This document shows, piece after piece, positions 31,573-41,465 of a DNA stretch of 64,000 bases. This DNA is from Nageia nagi (lineage: Eukaryota; Pinophyta). A model generated the notes under the pieces. The model worked only from the letters and a program-made list of their open reading frames with translations, searched no databases and was not told the DNA's origin. The stretch covers positions 72,416,001 to 72,480,000 of the forward strand of contig JBITNC010000001.1 of the NCBI GenBank assembly GCA_050084985.1, written 5' to 3'. Position 1 is the stretch's first letter. Every line of letters starts with the position of its first letter. Both the position numbers and the translations under genes were made by a program.

Positions 31573-32721
31573 ATGGAAGCTAGATCTACAACCAGAGGAA
31601 AGAAATCAAAATTTGGAAAGAAAATGTTCCACAAATTGCTCCAACAATTTGAGGAAAGAAAAATTCCTTAAGAGGGAAGGGAGAAGCTATTTTGGTATTT
31701 GAACGAAAGGCATGAAGAAAGGATGAGGAAGAAGAGGGAGAGACGTGGGAGCCCAATATGCTCCACCACATAAAACACCGCCAAAAATTGAAGTTTTGCT
31801 CCAAATTTAGCAAGGAACCTCAAAAGAGTTCCAAAAGAGACATCACTTTTCAGCTTTTTAGGACCTTTGGGATACAAAGTTGCAGAAAGAAGGGAACCCA
31901 ATGTTGGAGGGGAAAAGTGACAAATCCCCCAACATCTAGATCTGGACCGTTCAGAGCATCAAGGATGCAAATACTCCATTGGATCTGAAGAAGAGGTGTG
32001 AACGAAAGTTTGCATTCAGATCCAAAGAAGCATGCAACGGACTGGAGGCTATTGCACAGATAGTTTCGGCTAAGAAGATGAGCACCATCATCTGGAAAGA
32101 GGAAATAGAGTGGGGTTGTGTTTTCACCCTTGCCAAAGGGAGCCCTATGACACATGCGTAGGAGAAGGAATCACAACATGAAGAGATCCAACGCATCTTG
32201 GAAAAATATCATGACATTTTTGGAGACATGCCAAGAGGGTTGCCATCCTCAAGAGGGTTTGAGCACATCATAGAGCTGGAGAAAGGAGCAAAACCATCAT
32301 GATTAGTCCCTAATGGCATCTCAAGGTCTATAATGATGAGATTGAGAAGACTATCAAGGAGTTGTTGGACATGGGATTCATTTGACCAAGCTCTAGTCCC
32401 TTTGCTTCTTCAGTGGTGTTGGTCAAGAAGGAGGATGGGACCATGCGAATGTGCATTGATTACCAAATGCTCAACAAGAAGACTATCAAAAATAGGTATC
32501 CTATCCCTTGATCTTATTGATGAATTGCATGGTGCTAAATATTTCTCCAAAATTGATATATAGTTGTGATATCATCAAATAAGAATGAAAGAGGAGGATA
32601 TTCGCAAGAGAACATTTAGATGTCAGTATGGGCATTTTGAGTTTCCAGTTATGCCATTTGGATTGACTAATGCACTAGCTACTTTTCAATCAACAATGAA
32701 TCAAGTTTTCAGGGAGCAATT
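31573..32721 (+). pseudogene. Chromovirus gag start fused to RT N-terminal part, cut by element 2
   Basis: A Met at 31573 opens MEARSTTRGKKSKFGKK, a gag-like leader. The text then passes, with stops and frame changes, to EEIQRILEKYHDIFGDMPRGLP (about 32179-32245), [27 protein letters not shown] (32430-32510, RT), and [20 protein letters not shown] (32610-32690). Gag, zinc knuckle and protease are missing between about 31900 and 32170. RT ends exactly where the LTR of element 2 begins (32722). A second decayed copy of this same segment lies at 44933-45830. Confidence 0.8.
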
Positions 32722-34569
32722 TGATGAGTCTCAAAAATTACCTGGTTTTGGCACGGTTCAATGGTTCATTTTGTATATTTGGACATAATGGAACGGATTA
32801 TTTGTAATAGTTGAACTATCTAGTTGCTTAATATATGGTTAAATGCATACCTTCCTTATCTTAGTATTTTGTGCATACTGATTATACTTTTGTGTTTGTT
32901 TTGAACCCAAAATGCTTCTTTTTGCCATATAGAATGATGGTCGGTAATTTGGATGGGTTGCCAGTCTTGTGAAGATGCCTTTGAACAAATTCTACATTGT
33001 CCGGAGCTCGCTCCAGACAGAGTTTTACACAGGTCTGTATCGTCCGGAGCTCCGCTCCAGACATAGTTGGCACCTCATCTGAATAAAGAGGAGCTAAACT
33101 GGTTTGGAGCTCTCCTCCAGACTTGTCTGGAGCCTTCTCAACTCACCCAAGGTCTTCAACTCAGACATGTCAAAGGTCTCTATCGCCCAGACTCGTCCGG
33201 AGCGCCTGTTCTAGACTATCCGGAGCGCCTGTTCCAGACTCGTCCGGAGCGCCTTATTCCGTACTAGCCGGAGCGCCTATTCCAGACTCGTCCGGAGCGC
33301 CTATTCCAGACTATCCGGAGCACTTGTTCCAGACTATCCGGAGCGCCTATTCCAGACTCGTCCGGAGCTTCCATTTCAGACCTATCCGGAACGCCTGCTC
33401 CAGACTCGTCCGGAACGCCTGTTCCAGACTCGTCCGGAGCGCCTGTTCAAGCTCGTCCGGAGCTTCTATTTCAAGCTTGTCCGGAGCCTCTATGTTGGAC
33501 TCGTCTGGAGTCCTGTGCAAACTGGTCCGGAGCTTCCGCTCCAGGCCTAAATCTGAGGAGTTGACTGTCATCCTTGACTATATTGTTAGCTCTATTCTAA
33601 CCTTGTATGATCCAGATATTTAGGAGATATGAACTGCTCCAGATATAGTCTGTAGAAGCATGGTTTCAACACATTAGATATAGTTAGATATGATTCTTGT
33701 TTTTGGAGTATGTTTGACTCCAATTTAAGCATAAAAACTACCTATGAATGAAAATAGGATAGTGCTGACCTGTTGAGATGAGCTATTCCTTTTTCTAAGG
33801 GATTGCAGCTCTCTTTAGACAGGGCATGGATACTACTAGTATGATACTTTTAGTATTAGCCAGTTAGTAGAATAAATGATTCTGTTTTCCATAACAGAAT
33901 ACTGTTCAGATTTTGGTTATTCTTGACCTACCTATTGTTAAACAATGGAGGATATTTATACCCCAATTGTTGACGGTAAGAGGGGGTAGAAAATTAAAAG
34001 AGTATTGTGTGAATAGATTATGGTGTTGAAGCTCTAGATTTGTGAAGCACATTCTGTGTAAGACGAACTGCATGCAGCAATAAGTGATCTGTTAAAGAGT
34101 TTTCAGTTCTGAGTTTCTTTAAGTCTTCCACCAAGAGGAGCAAGGGCCCACTCCAAATGGTAGAAGATCTTTTATCTTTCTGTACTTTCCAAGTTTAAAT
34201 GTGAGTTTGCTTTAAGTTCAGCATTTTCCAGTTTGTCTCTCTTTAGTATTTCAGATTCCTGTACTTTCAATTCTGCAACGTTTAGTTCTGCACATTTGCT
34301 TTCTGCCATTTTGCTTGAAGTAAATACAGCTTAGAGAGCAGAGCTCAATAGCATACAGCCTTGAACACCTCCCGGATTTGATAAAAGTAATGAAGGGGAT
34401 AAATGTTGATATTCCAAACTTAGTGAGAGGCAACTAAAGGCTTTCCTGAGTGTTGGTGTACCAGCTCTTTGAGTTAACTGGTCCCTTCACAATAACAGGT
34501 GTGAGGATCACTAAGGGGAGGGTAGTGACAGCCCTGGGGGAATTTGGAGTGTCATTATTTAACTCATCA
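32722..34569 (+). repeat. 5' LTR of element 2
   Basis: 1848 bp, with TGATGAGT at 32722-32729 and the inverted ACTCATCA at 34562-34569. The first about 930 bp recur at 43855-44932, and the last about 320 bp recur inverted in the LTR of element 1 (2665-2990). A GGAGC minisatellite occupies the middle. The 5 bp before the LTR are CAATT. The matching duplicate is lost because the 3' LTR is truncated. Confidence 0.93.
33000..33545. repeat. GGAGC minisatellite in the 5' LTR of element 2
   Basis: Tandem units of about 24 bp of the type CCGGAGCGCCTGTTCCAGACT plus CGT, roughly 12 regular copies between 33195 and 33460 with degenerate flanks. Unit length is a multiple of three, so both strands stay open and encode octapeptide repeats (for example SLEQALRT on the minus strand). 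The 3' LTR carries more units (44310-44720), and element 1 lacks the regular array. Confidence 0.9.
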
Positions 34570-34572
34570 TTT

Positions 34573-34589
34573 TGGCGCCGTTGCCGGGG
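34573..34589 (+). other. Primer binding site complementary to tRNA-Asp
   Basis: TGGCGCCGTTGCCGGGG lies 3 bp after the LTR end. It is the exact complement of the 3' end of plant tRNA-Asp with its CCA (ending CCCCGGCAACGGCGCCA, from memory). Minus-strand DNA synthesis would start here. Confidence 0.92.
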
Positions 34590-34780
34590 AACGGTGTTGA
34601 TTGAGCTATCTCTGTAGTTCTTAAGGATAGGGGACTTGACAGAGCCAATTTGCAATCGGGTGCCGTCCTGGTTCCTCAATTCTTAACAGAATGAGTGGCC
34701 CCAATAACCTATATTAAGAATCTGCAGAGAACTGTTGTTGAAGTTGTGATAGTTTGGTTTGATTATTTGCTTGAGAATGT

Positions 34781-37261
34781 ATGAATAGATTAAGAGATAA
34801 TAAAGGGAGATTTGTTACTAGTAAAGGAGAAGGTAGTAAGAAAGTAGTTGTAGGAAAACTACTGAAAACACAAAAATCAGTACCACAAAAACCCCCAAAA
34901 ATAAAACGTTGGATTCAGGAAAGGTTGTGGAAGAACAAGGAAGTAGTATAGTTGTTGAAGAACATCAGGTGGAGCAACCAGAAGAAACTTGGCCAAAGCC
35001 TAGACCTGTGGAGAAATTGAGCCAACACGTGCAGAAGAGGAGTCAGATCATAGTCCAGAACGTGCACATCCAGAAATTGCAGAAGAAACACCTTTCATTA
35101 GTCCATCCTTACCACCATTTCTGAGATTTTCAGATCCACCGAAACAATATAGGAGATTTACAGATACATCTCCTTTAGCACCTGTACGGTTTGCAGAATT
35201 AACTCTTCAGCCAAATTTGGTTGAGTCTGCTCCGGATACAGTCACTCGACCCCAACATCTCATCCGTTCATCCATTCCTTTGATAAACTGTCACCATTAT
35301 CCATTAGTCAACCTCTTTCTAGTGAAAGTGATTTTGAAGCTGAGAAGGAGGCAGCCAAGGAACCCTTCCATATTCACTACCGCAAAGGTAGTATACCAGA
35401 ATTGGATCACAGTTGGAGTATATATATCAATCCGCTGGTAAATATGTCTGGAGGAAGTGGTGGTTTTGGAGTAGGGGGTATTCCTCCTCAAATTTCAACC
35501 CAAACTTTCACTTATCCCATTCGGCTTGCTGCTGGAACCCAGGCTCCTATAAAAAATATTTCACCATCAGTCTTACCTATTTTCAGAGGTCTTTCTAGTG
35601 AAGATCCAGATCAGTTCTTGTTTGAGTTCAAAATATTGTGCAAAACTTATGACTATGAAATGGATGAACAGAAATTAAAACTCTTTCCATCCACTCTGAA
35701 GGACAATGCAATGAGGTGGTTCATGGGACTACCTCCAGATTCTATCTCTACTTGGCAAGAAATGGAAAGAGCCTTCTTAGAAAAATATCAAGAGTATTGT
35801 CGAGTTAAAGATAGGAAGGATGAACTGTTTCGGCTCACACAGGCAACCTCAGAGAGCCTTGAAGATTACCTTGACAGATTCCTATTTGTTCAGAAGAGAG
35901 TGGGGACAACCATGGATCCAGAATTCTCCAAGACCATCTTTTTAAGAGGGCTTCTGGATTCCACATTAGAAGTCCTCAATCTGATGGGAAAAGGTAATGT
36001 CAATAAGTTAACTCTTGATGAAATTGTGGAACTCTGCAGAAACTATTCAAGGACCAGATCACAGAAGAGAAGCGACAGGTTTCAGAATGATGGTCGAATG
36101 GAGACTGGATTGGCAAGTGAAATCAAAGAAGAATTTGCTAACTTCAGGACTGATGTTCTGTTTGAACTAAGTCAACTGAAGCTGACAGCAAACAAGTTGA
36201 AAGAAATGCAGGATTCTTTCTAAAGCACAAATTCGAAGAAGGAAGCCACTGATGAATTCTCATCAAGATACTGTCCTAGATGCCGGAAGAAACATGCTTT
36301 ACATGAATGTCCTTTGAACACCACCCATATATGCAGCCTGTGCAATAATGACCATCCAACAGATGATTGTGACTATCTAACGATAGCACAAATGTCTGTA
36401 GCAGCCCCAAACATGAACATGAACTATATGGGAGCAATGGGGCCTAGGGGAAATAATAATTTTCATGGAAACCCAAATCCTTATTTTTCTAGGCCAACAA
36501 ATCCGAATTGGTGGAACATGCCACACAATTCCCCATGGATGGCAAACCCAGATTGGCAAGTATATGGATGGGATTCTCCACAATGGAATCCACAATGGCA
36601 GCAATATGGAGGACAGAATCGGCAGAACTGGAATAATCAAGGACAGCGAAGGCAAGGTTTGCTGCCACCACCTATTAATCAACAACAACCAATAAATCAG
36701 CAGCAACAACCTCCGAAGCAACCAGCTCTTCCTGCCCAACCTGTTCCCAACCCCAATAATAACAGGCAAGCTCCAGTGCCTGCCTATCAGATTGATCAAG
36801 GAGACACAGCATCAGTAAATGCTATCCAATGCAATAAAATCGAGCTACGATCTGGTAAGAAATTGCCAGATCCTACACCTCCTGTTATCACAGAAGTAGA
36901 GGTGGACAGCTTAGATGAATCTCCAGGAGAGCAAACAGAGGATAGTCTGGAGCCACCAACAGAAACAATTGCACCTGCACATAATAAGGAGCTCCAGAAA
37001 ATAGTTAGTCCATATCCAGAGAGATTGATGGAAAAACCTCAAGAAACAGAATCAGAACTACTGCAAGAGATGAGGAAATTGAATATCACTATACCTGTAT
37101 TACAAGCAATCAAACAGGTTCCTGAGCTAAACAAGCTGGTTAAGGAATTATGCATGCACAGGAGAGGAAGAAGAAAGAAAGTCTATCCAAAGACTATTAA
37201 AGTAGATGGTAAAGTAGCTGATCTTTTGGTTAGCCACAGCAGCTGCATACATCAACTGTAG
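34781..37261 (+). pseudogene. Gag polyprotein of element 2
   Basis: A Met at 34781 (MNRLRDNKGRFVTSKG) is the probable start. The N-terminal 200 codons contain frame changes (about 34910 and 35100). From 35330 the frame is open. The capsid-like Retrotrans_gag domain (DPDQFLFEFKILCKTYDYEMDEQK to FLRGLLDSTL) spans 35590-35970. A TAA at 36221-36223 interrupts it. In the same frame two zinc-knuckle-like motifs follow: CPRCRKKHALHEC (36275) and CSLCNNDHPTDDC (36335). Both are C-x2-C-x3-H-x4-C, one residue short of the usual spacing. A Pro/Gln/Asn/Trp-rich segment follows (36380-36790). The frame ends at 37261 without a protease active site. Confidence 0.85.
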
Positions 37262-37608
37262 GTCCGGGGACATGACTATTTCTAATGGCCTAAACACAAA
37301 GACACTTTCTTTGTACCCACCTGCCCAACCAACATTGGATTATCACAATCAGGTATGGATCGACGAGCCTGACATGGATGCACATGACACTTTTGCAACA
37401 TTAGCAACCATCACCATCAAGGACCATGTCGAGGAGATAGAAGAAGATCCTAGTCTGGAAACAGATACAGTATCACTATCCGGAGCAACAGGAAGGAGAA
37501 CCAGAGGGCATGTGATGAGAAAATGGGAGATACAGTGGTCGAACCATTACAAAGCATTATTTTTAATATTCCTTCAGAAGAACAAGCAGCCTTGTTGGCA
37601 ATGTTCAA
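37262..37608 (+). other. Region where the protease would be expected
   Basis: Open in one frame for 152 codons (37272-37730), with an acidic segment, but I see no Asp-Ser/Thr-Gly motif or flap in any plus frame between 37000 and 37700. In related Athila-type polyproteins the protease lies here. It is probably deleted, with the flanks joined near 37260. Confidence 0.5.
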
Positions 37609-39409
37609 ATGTCCTCTTACTCACATTGTTCCAAAAGGGATACTTTCAGGGAAAGAACAAGGGTATTCCATTCCTTATTCCCACACTCTTGTCCTTTGAA
37701 TTCCCTAGTTCAGCTTCCAGAACAGAGTAATCTGACCAAACCTGGGATTAAGACTGTTGAAGTATTACCAGGAAAGACTCTTAATATCAGCAGTTGGCTG
37801 ACGGGTGAACAAGAGAAGAAGCTTTTTGACGTCTTGACCACTCACACCGAAGCTTTTGCTTGGAATTACTCAGACATGAAAGGAATTCATCCTCAAATAT
37901 GTACCCATCATATTTATACGAATGAAACCAGACCTGTCCAGCAGCCTCCTAGACGAATAAATCCTGCACTTAAAGAAGTTGTTAAGACTGAAATTGAGAA
38001 GCTGTTGAAGGCTGAATTCATCTATCCTATCTCAGATAGTCAATGGGTCTCACCTTTGGTGATTGTGCCTAAGAAAAATGGCAAATGGAGGGTATGTGTT
38101 GATTACAGAGCTCTCAATAAAGCCACATTTAGGGACCACTTTCCATTGCCTTTCATTGATCAGGTGTTAGACACTCTGTCTGGTAAACAATATTTCTCTT
38201 TCTTAGATGGATTCAGTGGCTATAACCAAATACAAATTGCAGAAGAAGATCAGGGCAAGACTACATTTACCTGTGCATGGGGTACATATGCTTACAAGGT
38301 TCTTCCTTTTGGCTTGTGCAATGCACCAGCAGCCTTCCAAAGAGCTGTGCTAGCAATCTTCTCAGATCTGACTAATGATTGCGTTGAAGTGTACATGGAT
38401 GACTTCACAGTGTATGGCAACACTTTTGAGATGCCTTAAGTAACTTAGAAAAAGTATTGGTGAGATGCAAACTGCATAATCTATCCTTAAGCCATAAAAA
38501 ATGTTTCATGCTTGTACAGGAGGGAATAGTCTTGGGCCATCATATTTCAGCCAAGGGATTCAGGTGGACCCCAAGAAGATAGAAGTCATCAAGCAACTTC
38601 CTCAACCTGAGACTCAAACAGATGTCCGGAGCTTCTTGGGACATGCCGGATACTACAGAAGATTTATAGAAAATTTCAGTAAAATAGCAGCCCCATTATT
38701 TGCCCTGCTGCATAAGGACAATGAATTTGAATGGACGGCTGACTGTGAAGAAGCTTTTCAAACCATCAAAGAAAAACTCACCACAACTCCTGTGTTGAGA
38801 GGTCCAAATTGGGAACTTCCATTCCACATTCATACGGATGCCTCAAATTATGCTATTGGAGCAGTCCTAGGACAAGAAGAACCAAGTAAGTCCCCATATG
38901 CTATTTATTACATAAGCAAAAACTTGGTAGGAGCTGAAAGAAATTATACTACTACAGAAAAAGAATTCCTAGCAGTAGTGTATGCCATCAATAAATTTAG
39001 ACACTATATCACAGGATACCAAGTGTTTGTTCATACTGACCATGCTGCCATTAAATATCTCATGAACAAACCTGTGGTAAGTGGAAGAATCGTGAGATGG
39101 TTGCTGTTATTACAGGAGTTTAATGTGACTATAATTGATAAACTGGCAAGACAATGTAGTAGCAGATTTCTTGTCTAGACTGAACATCATTCGAGAAGAT
39201 GAGCTTGTGGAGGACACTTTTCCAGATGAACAACTATTTGTAATCTCTACCCAATCTCCATGGTTTGCAGACATTGCTAATTATCTTGCCACTGGAAGAA
39301 TTCCTCCATATCTGTCTCCAAATCAGAGGAAACAACTGATAAAGCAGAGTGCATCATACAAATGGGTGGATGGATTATTTGTTTAAATATGGACCTGATT
39401 ATGCACTCT
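37609..39409 (+). pseudogene. Reverse transcriptase and RNase H of element 2
   Basis: RT is open from 37609 to 38439. Motifs: SPLVIVPKKNGKWRVCVDYRALN (38050-38118), FPLPFIDQ, FSFLDGFSGYNQI (38192-38230), LPFGLCNAPAAFQ (38305-38340) and the catalytic YMDD (38392-38403). A frame change at about 38440 follows. The thumb and connection continue to 38700, then RNase H with [13 protein letters not shown] (38828), TEKEFLAV (38955) and [10 protein letters not shown] (39032), which carry the catalytic Asp, Glu and Asp. Another shift at about 39150 leads to ADFLSRL (39168-39185), the usual end of RNase H. The RT catalytic centre is intact but the reading needs at least two corrections. Confidence 0.92.
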
Positions 39410-39411
39410 GA

Positions 39412-40600
39412 AGGTGTCTACGGACAGATGAGGTATTTGACGTTATTCGTGCATGTCATGATGAGCCGTCAGGAGGTCACTATTCTGATAAACCAACCAT
39501 TCATAAAGTCCTAGGAGCTGGTTATGTTTGGCCTTCCATGCACAAAGACATTAGGAAATATGTGAAGCAATGTGACCAGTGTCAACGAATGGGTAGACCA
39601 ACTGCTACTACTCAAATGCCATTACAACCACAGTGGATGTTTGAACCATTTGAGCAATGGGGCATCGACTTTGTTGGACCTATTAATCCTCCATCTCGAG
39701 GTAAGAGACACATACTAGTCTGTACTGATTATGCCACTAAGTGGGTGGAAGTAGTAGCTTTGGCACATGCCAAAGAAGAATTGGTGGCAGATTTTCTGTA
39801 TAATAACATCATGCAGAGATTTGGAGCTCCTCGGTTTCTGGTTTCTGATCAGGGTCCGCAGTTCATGTCAAGGACAATACAACATTTTGTAAACCAATAT
39901 CAGATCCGACATAAGAAGGCTTCGCCCTATCACCCACAAACAAATGGACAAGTTGAAAGTTACCAACAGAGAGCTGGAAAATATATTGACCAAGACAGTA
40001 GCTTCGCACAGAAAGGATTGGGTATCCAAGCTTCCTGAAGCAGTTTGGGCATACAATACCATGTGGAAATCCACCACTGGATTTACTCCATATGAATTGG
40101 TTTTTGGTAAGAAGCCTCTAATGCCTATAGATTTGAGCTCCAGACACTGAGAACAGCCTTAAAAGTTGGGATGGACATAACAGAAGTTCAGAAAAATAGA
40201 CTACTCCAGTTAAATGAGCTGGATGAAATAAGAATGGAGGCATTGCATAATACTGAAATCATCCAACAACAACGGAAACTTTGGCATGACAAAACCTGAA
40301 ACAGAATCAGTTTCAGTTAGGGGAATGGGCTCTATTATTTGATTCCCGATATAATGATTTCATAGGGAAGCTCCAGACACGATGGTTGGGGCCATATAAG
40401 ATTCTTCAAATATTCCCTAATGGTTCAGTCCAATTACAGCCAATTGACAATTCTCGGAGGATTCTCCTGGTTAATGGACATCGCCTTCCGACCATATTTG
40501 ATACCATCAACAAAGGAGCAATTCACACAGCAGATAAAGATAGTAGATCCTGATGTATCCGGGGAAGCCTCTTCTTCCTCGGATGTGGTAAAATAAACTC
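39412..40600 (+). pseudogene. Integrase of element 2
   Basis: The zinc-binding part has the His pair CHDEPSGGHYSDKPTIH (39450-39505) and the Cys pair KQCDQCQRMG (39562-39591). In the core the first Asp is in WGIDFVGP (39659-39682), the second Asp in SDQGPQF (39844-39864) and the Glu in HPQTNGQVE (about 39930-39956). A frameshift directly after the Glu moves the reading to 39944-40150 (TGFTPYELVFGKK). Another near 40130 leads to a GPYKILQ motif (40390-40412) and the tail ending EASSSSDVVK (40567-40596). No chromodomain. It is nearly identical to the fragment of element 1 at 13202-13975. Confidence 0.92.
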
Positions 40601-40643
40601 TTTGATCAGCTCTATAATAAGTGATTCCAGTGGATGTGGCAGT

Positions 40644-40676
40644 CGACAAGTGAAATCAGGAAACTGACACTTGTCG
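40644..40676 (+). other. Conserved hairpin downstream of integrase
   Basis: CGACAAGTG (40644-40652) pairs with CACTTGTCG (40668-40676) across a 15-nt loop. The same hairpin is kept in element 1 at 7303-7336. It sits about 45 bp after the integrase stop and 50 bp before the A tract. Possible roles are 3'-end formation of a gag-pol transcript, or control of expression of the downstream ORF. Neither can be shown from the sequence. Confidence 0.65.
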
Positions 40677-40720
40677 GGTGAAAACCATTGACACTGGAAA
40701 CACAAGAAGCTAGTATTATA

Positions 40721-40723
<3 letters not shown>

Positions 40724-40766
<43 letters not shown>

Positions 40767-40790
40767 ATTATATATATATATATTATATAA
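40724..40790 (+). repeat. A tract of about 41 nt followed by a TA-rich repeat
   Basis: An uninterrupted A run at 40724-40764, then TTATTATATATATATATATTATATAA. Element 1 has a shorter, interrupted counterpart on the opposite strand (7190-7255). Position between pol and the third ORF is the same in both. The run length is prone to error in sequencing. Confidence 0.85.
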
Positions 40791-40799
40791 TAATGCAGG

Positions 40800-41465
40800 G
40801 TCACATGCAGAATTCCCATGTCAAAAAGGGACTATTTCAGTTCCGAAAGATGGTGTGAATCTTGCATACGTATGGTGACTGGAGCGTTGGACGATGTTTC
40901 TCTGAACACGTCCAGAGCTGCCAGTTTCTTCGTCACCTCCCTTGCACAACGCACTCGACACGATTCAGTTATAACGTGATGGACCAGTCTTCAAGGACAC
41001 GTCACCTGTCGGGAGCGCAGCACAACGGACCACGCGCCAGCTCAATAACTACGTACATCCACGTATCCTCACATCCATATTCACCACTCCATGGCACACG
41101 GTTTAAAAAAAAAAAACTGGCTCCCACCTCTTTCCACATCATAAAATAAAACCAACTGACCCCTTTTTCCCTGCACACAAATCAACCACCACCTTTTTAC
41201 TTCACATCAACCAATACTTCACACCTGTCAAATATCCTTCACATGACACATGATTCATTGGAGGCAAGCGGCAGCTCGGATTATCATGCATGCAGTCAGT
41301 GGTATATCACCTTACCATCCTCACACGTACCGGACGTCCATTTCCACACTCCACCACCATCCGCCATTAATGGTATGTCATTTCATCATTATTTAGGTAA
41401 TTAGTAGTTTAATTGTTATAAATTATTTGAACCTGCATGTCCAAATAACAACTGTGCCATAAACT
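40800..41465 (+). other. Leader of the third ORF in element 2
   Basis: Noncoding, collinear with 6740-7140 of element 1. At 41374-41457 it has about 83 bp that element 1 lacks. The extra piece begins GTATGT after AATG. Confidence 0.7.

Noticed and set aside
33123-33623. 166-codon plus-strand ORF and antisense octapeptide-repeat ORFs in the LTR
   Set aside because: They are by-products of a minisatellite whose unit is a multiple of three and lacks stops on either strand.
34573-34589. Part of a tRNA-Asp gene
   Set aside because: Only the 17 bases complementary to the tRNA 3' end are present, just inside an LTR, which is the signature of a primer site.
36377-36799. 140-codon minus-strand ORF rich in Ile and Trp
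   Set aside because: It is the antisense shadow of the Pro/Gln/Trp-rich part of gag.
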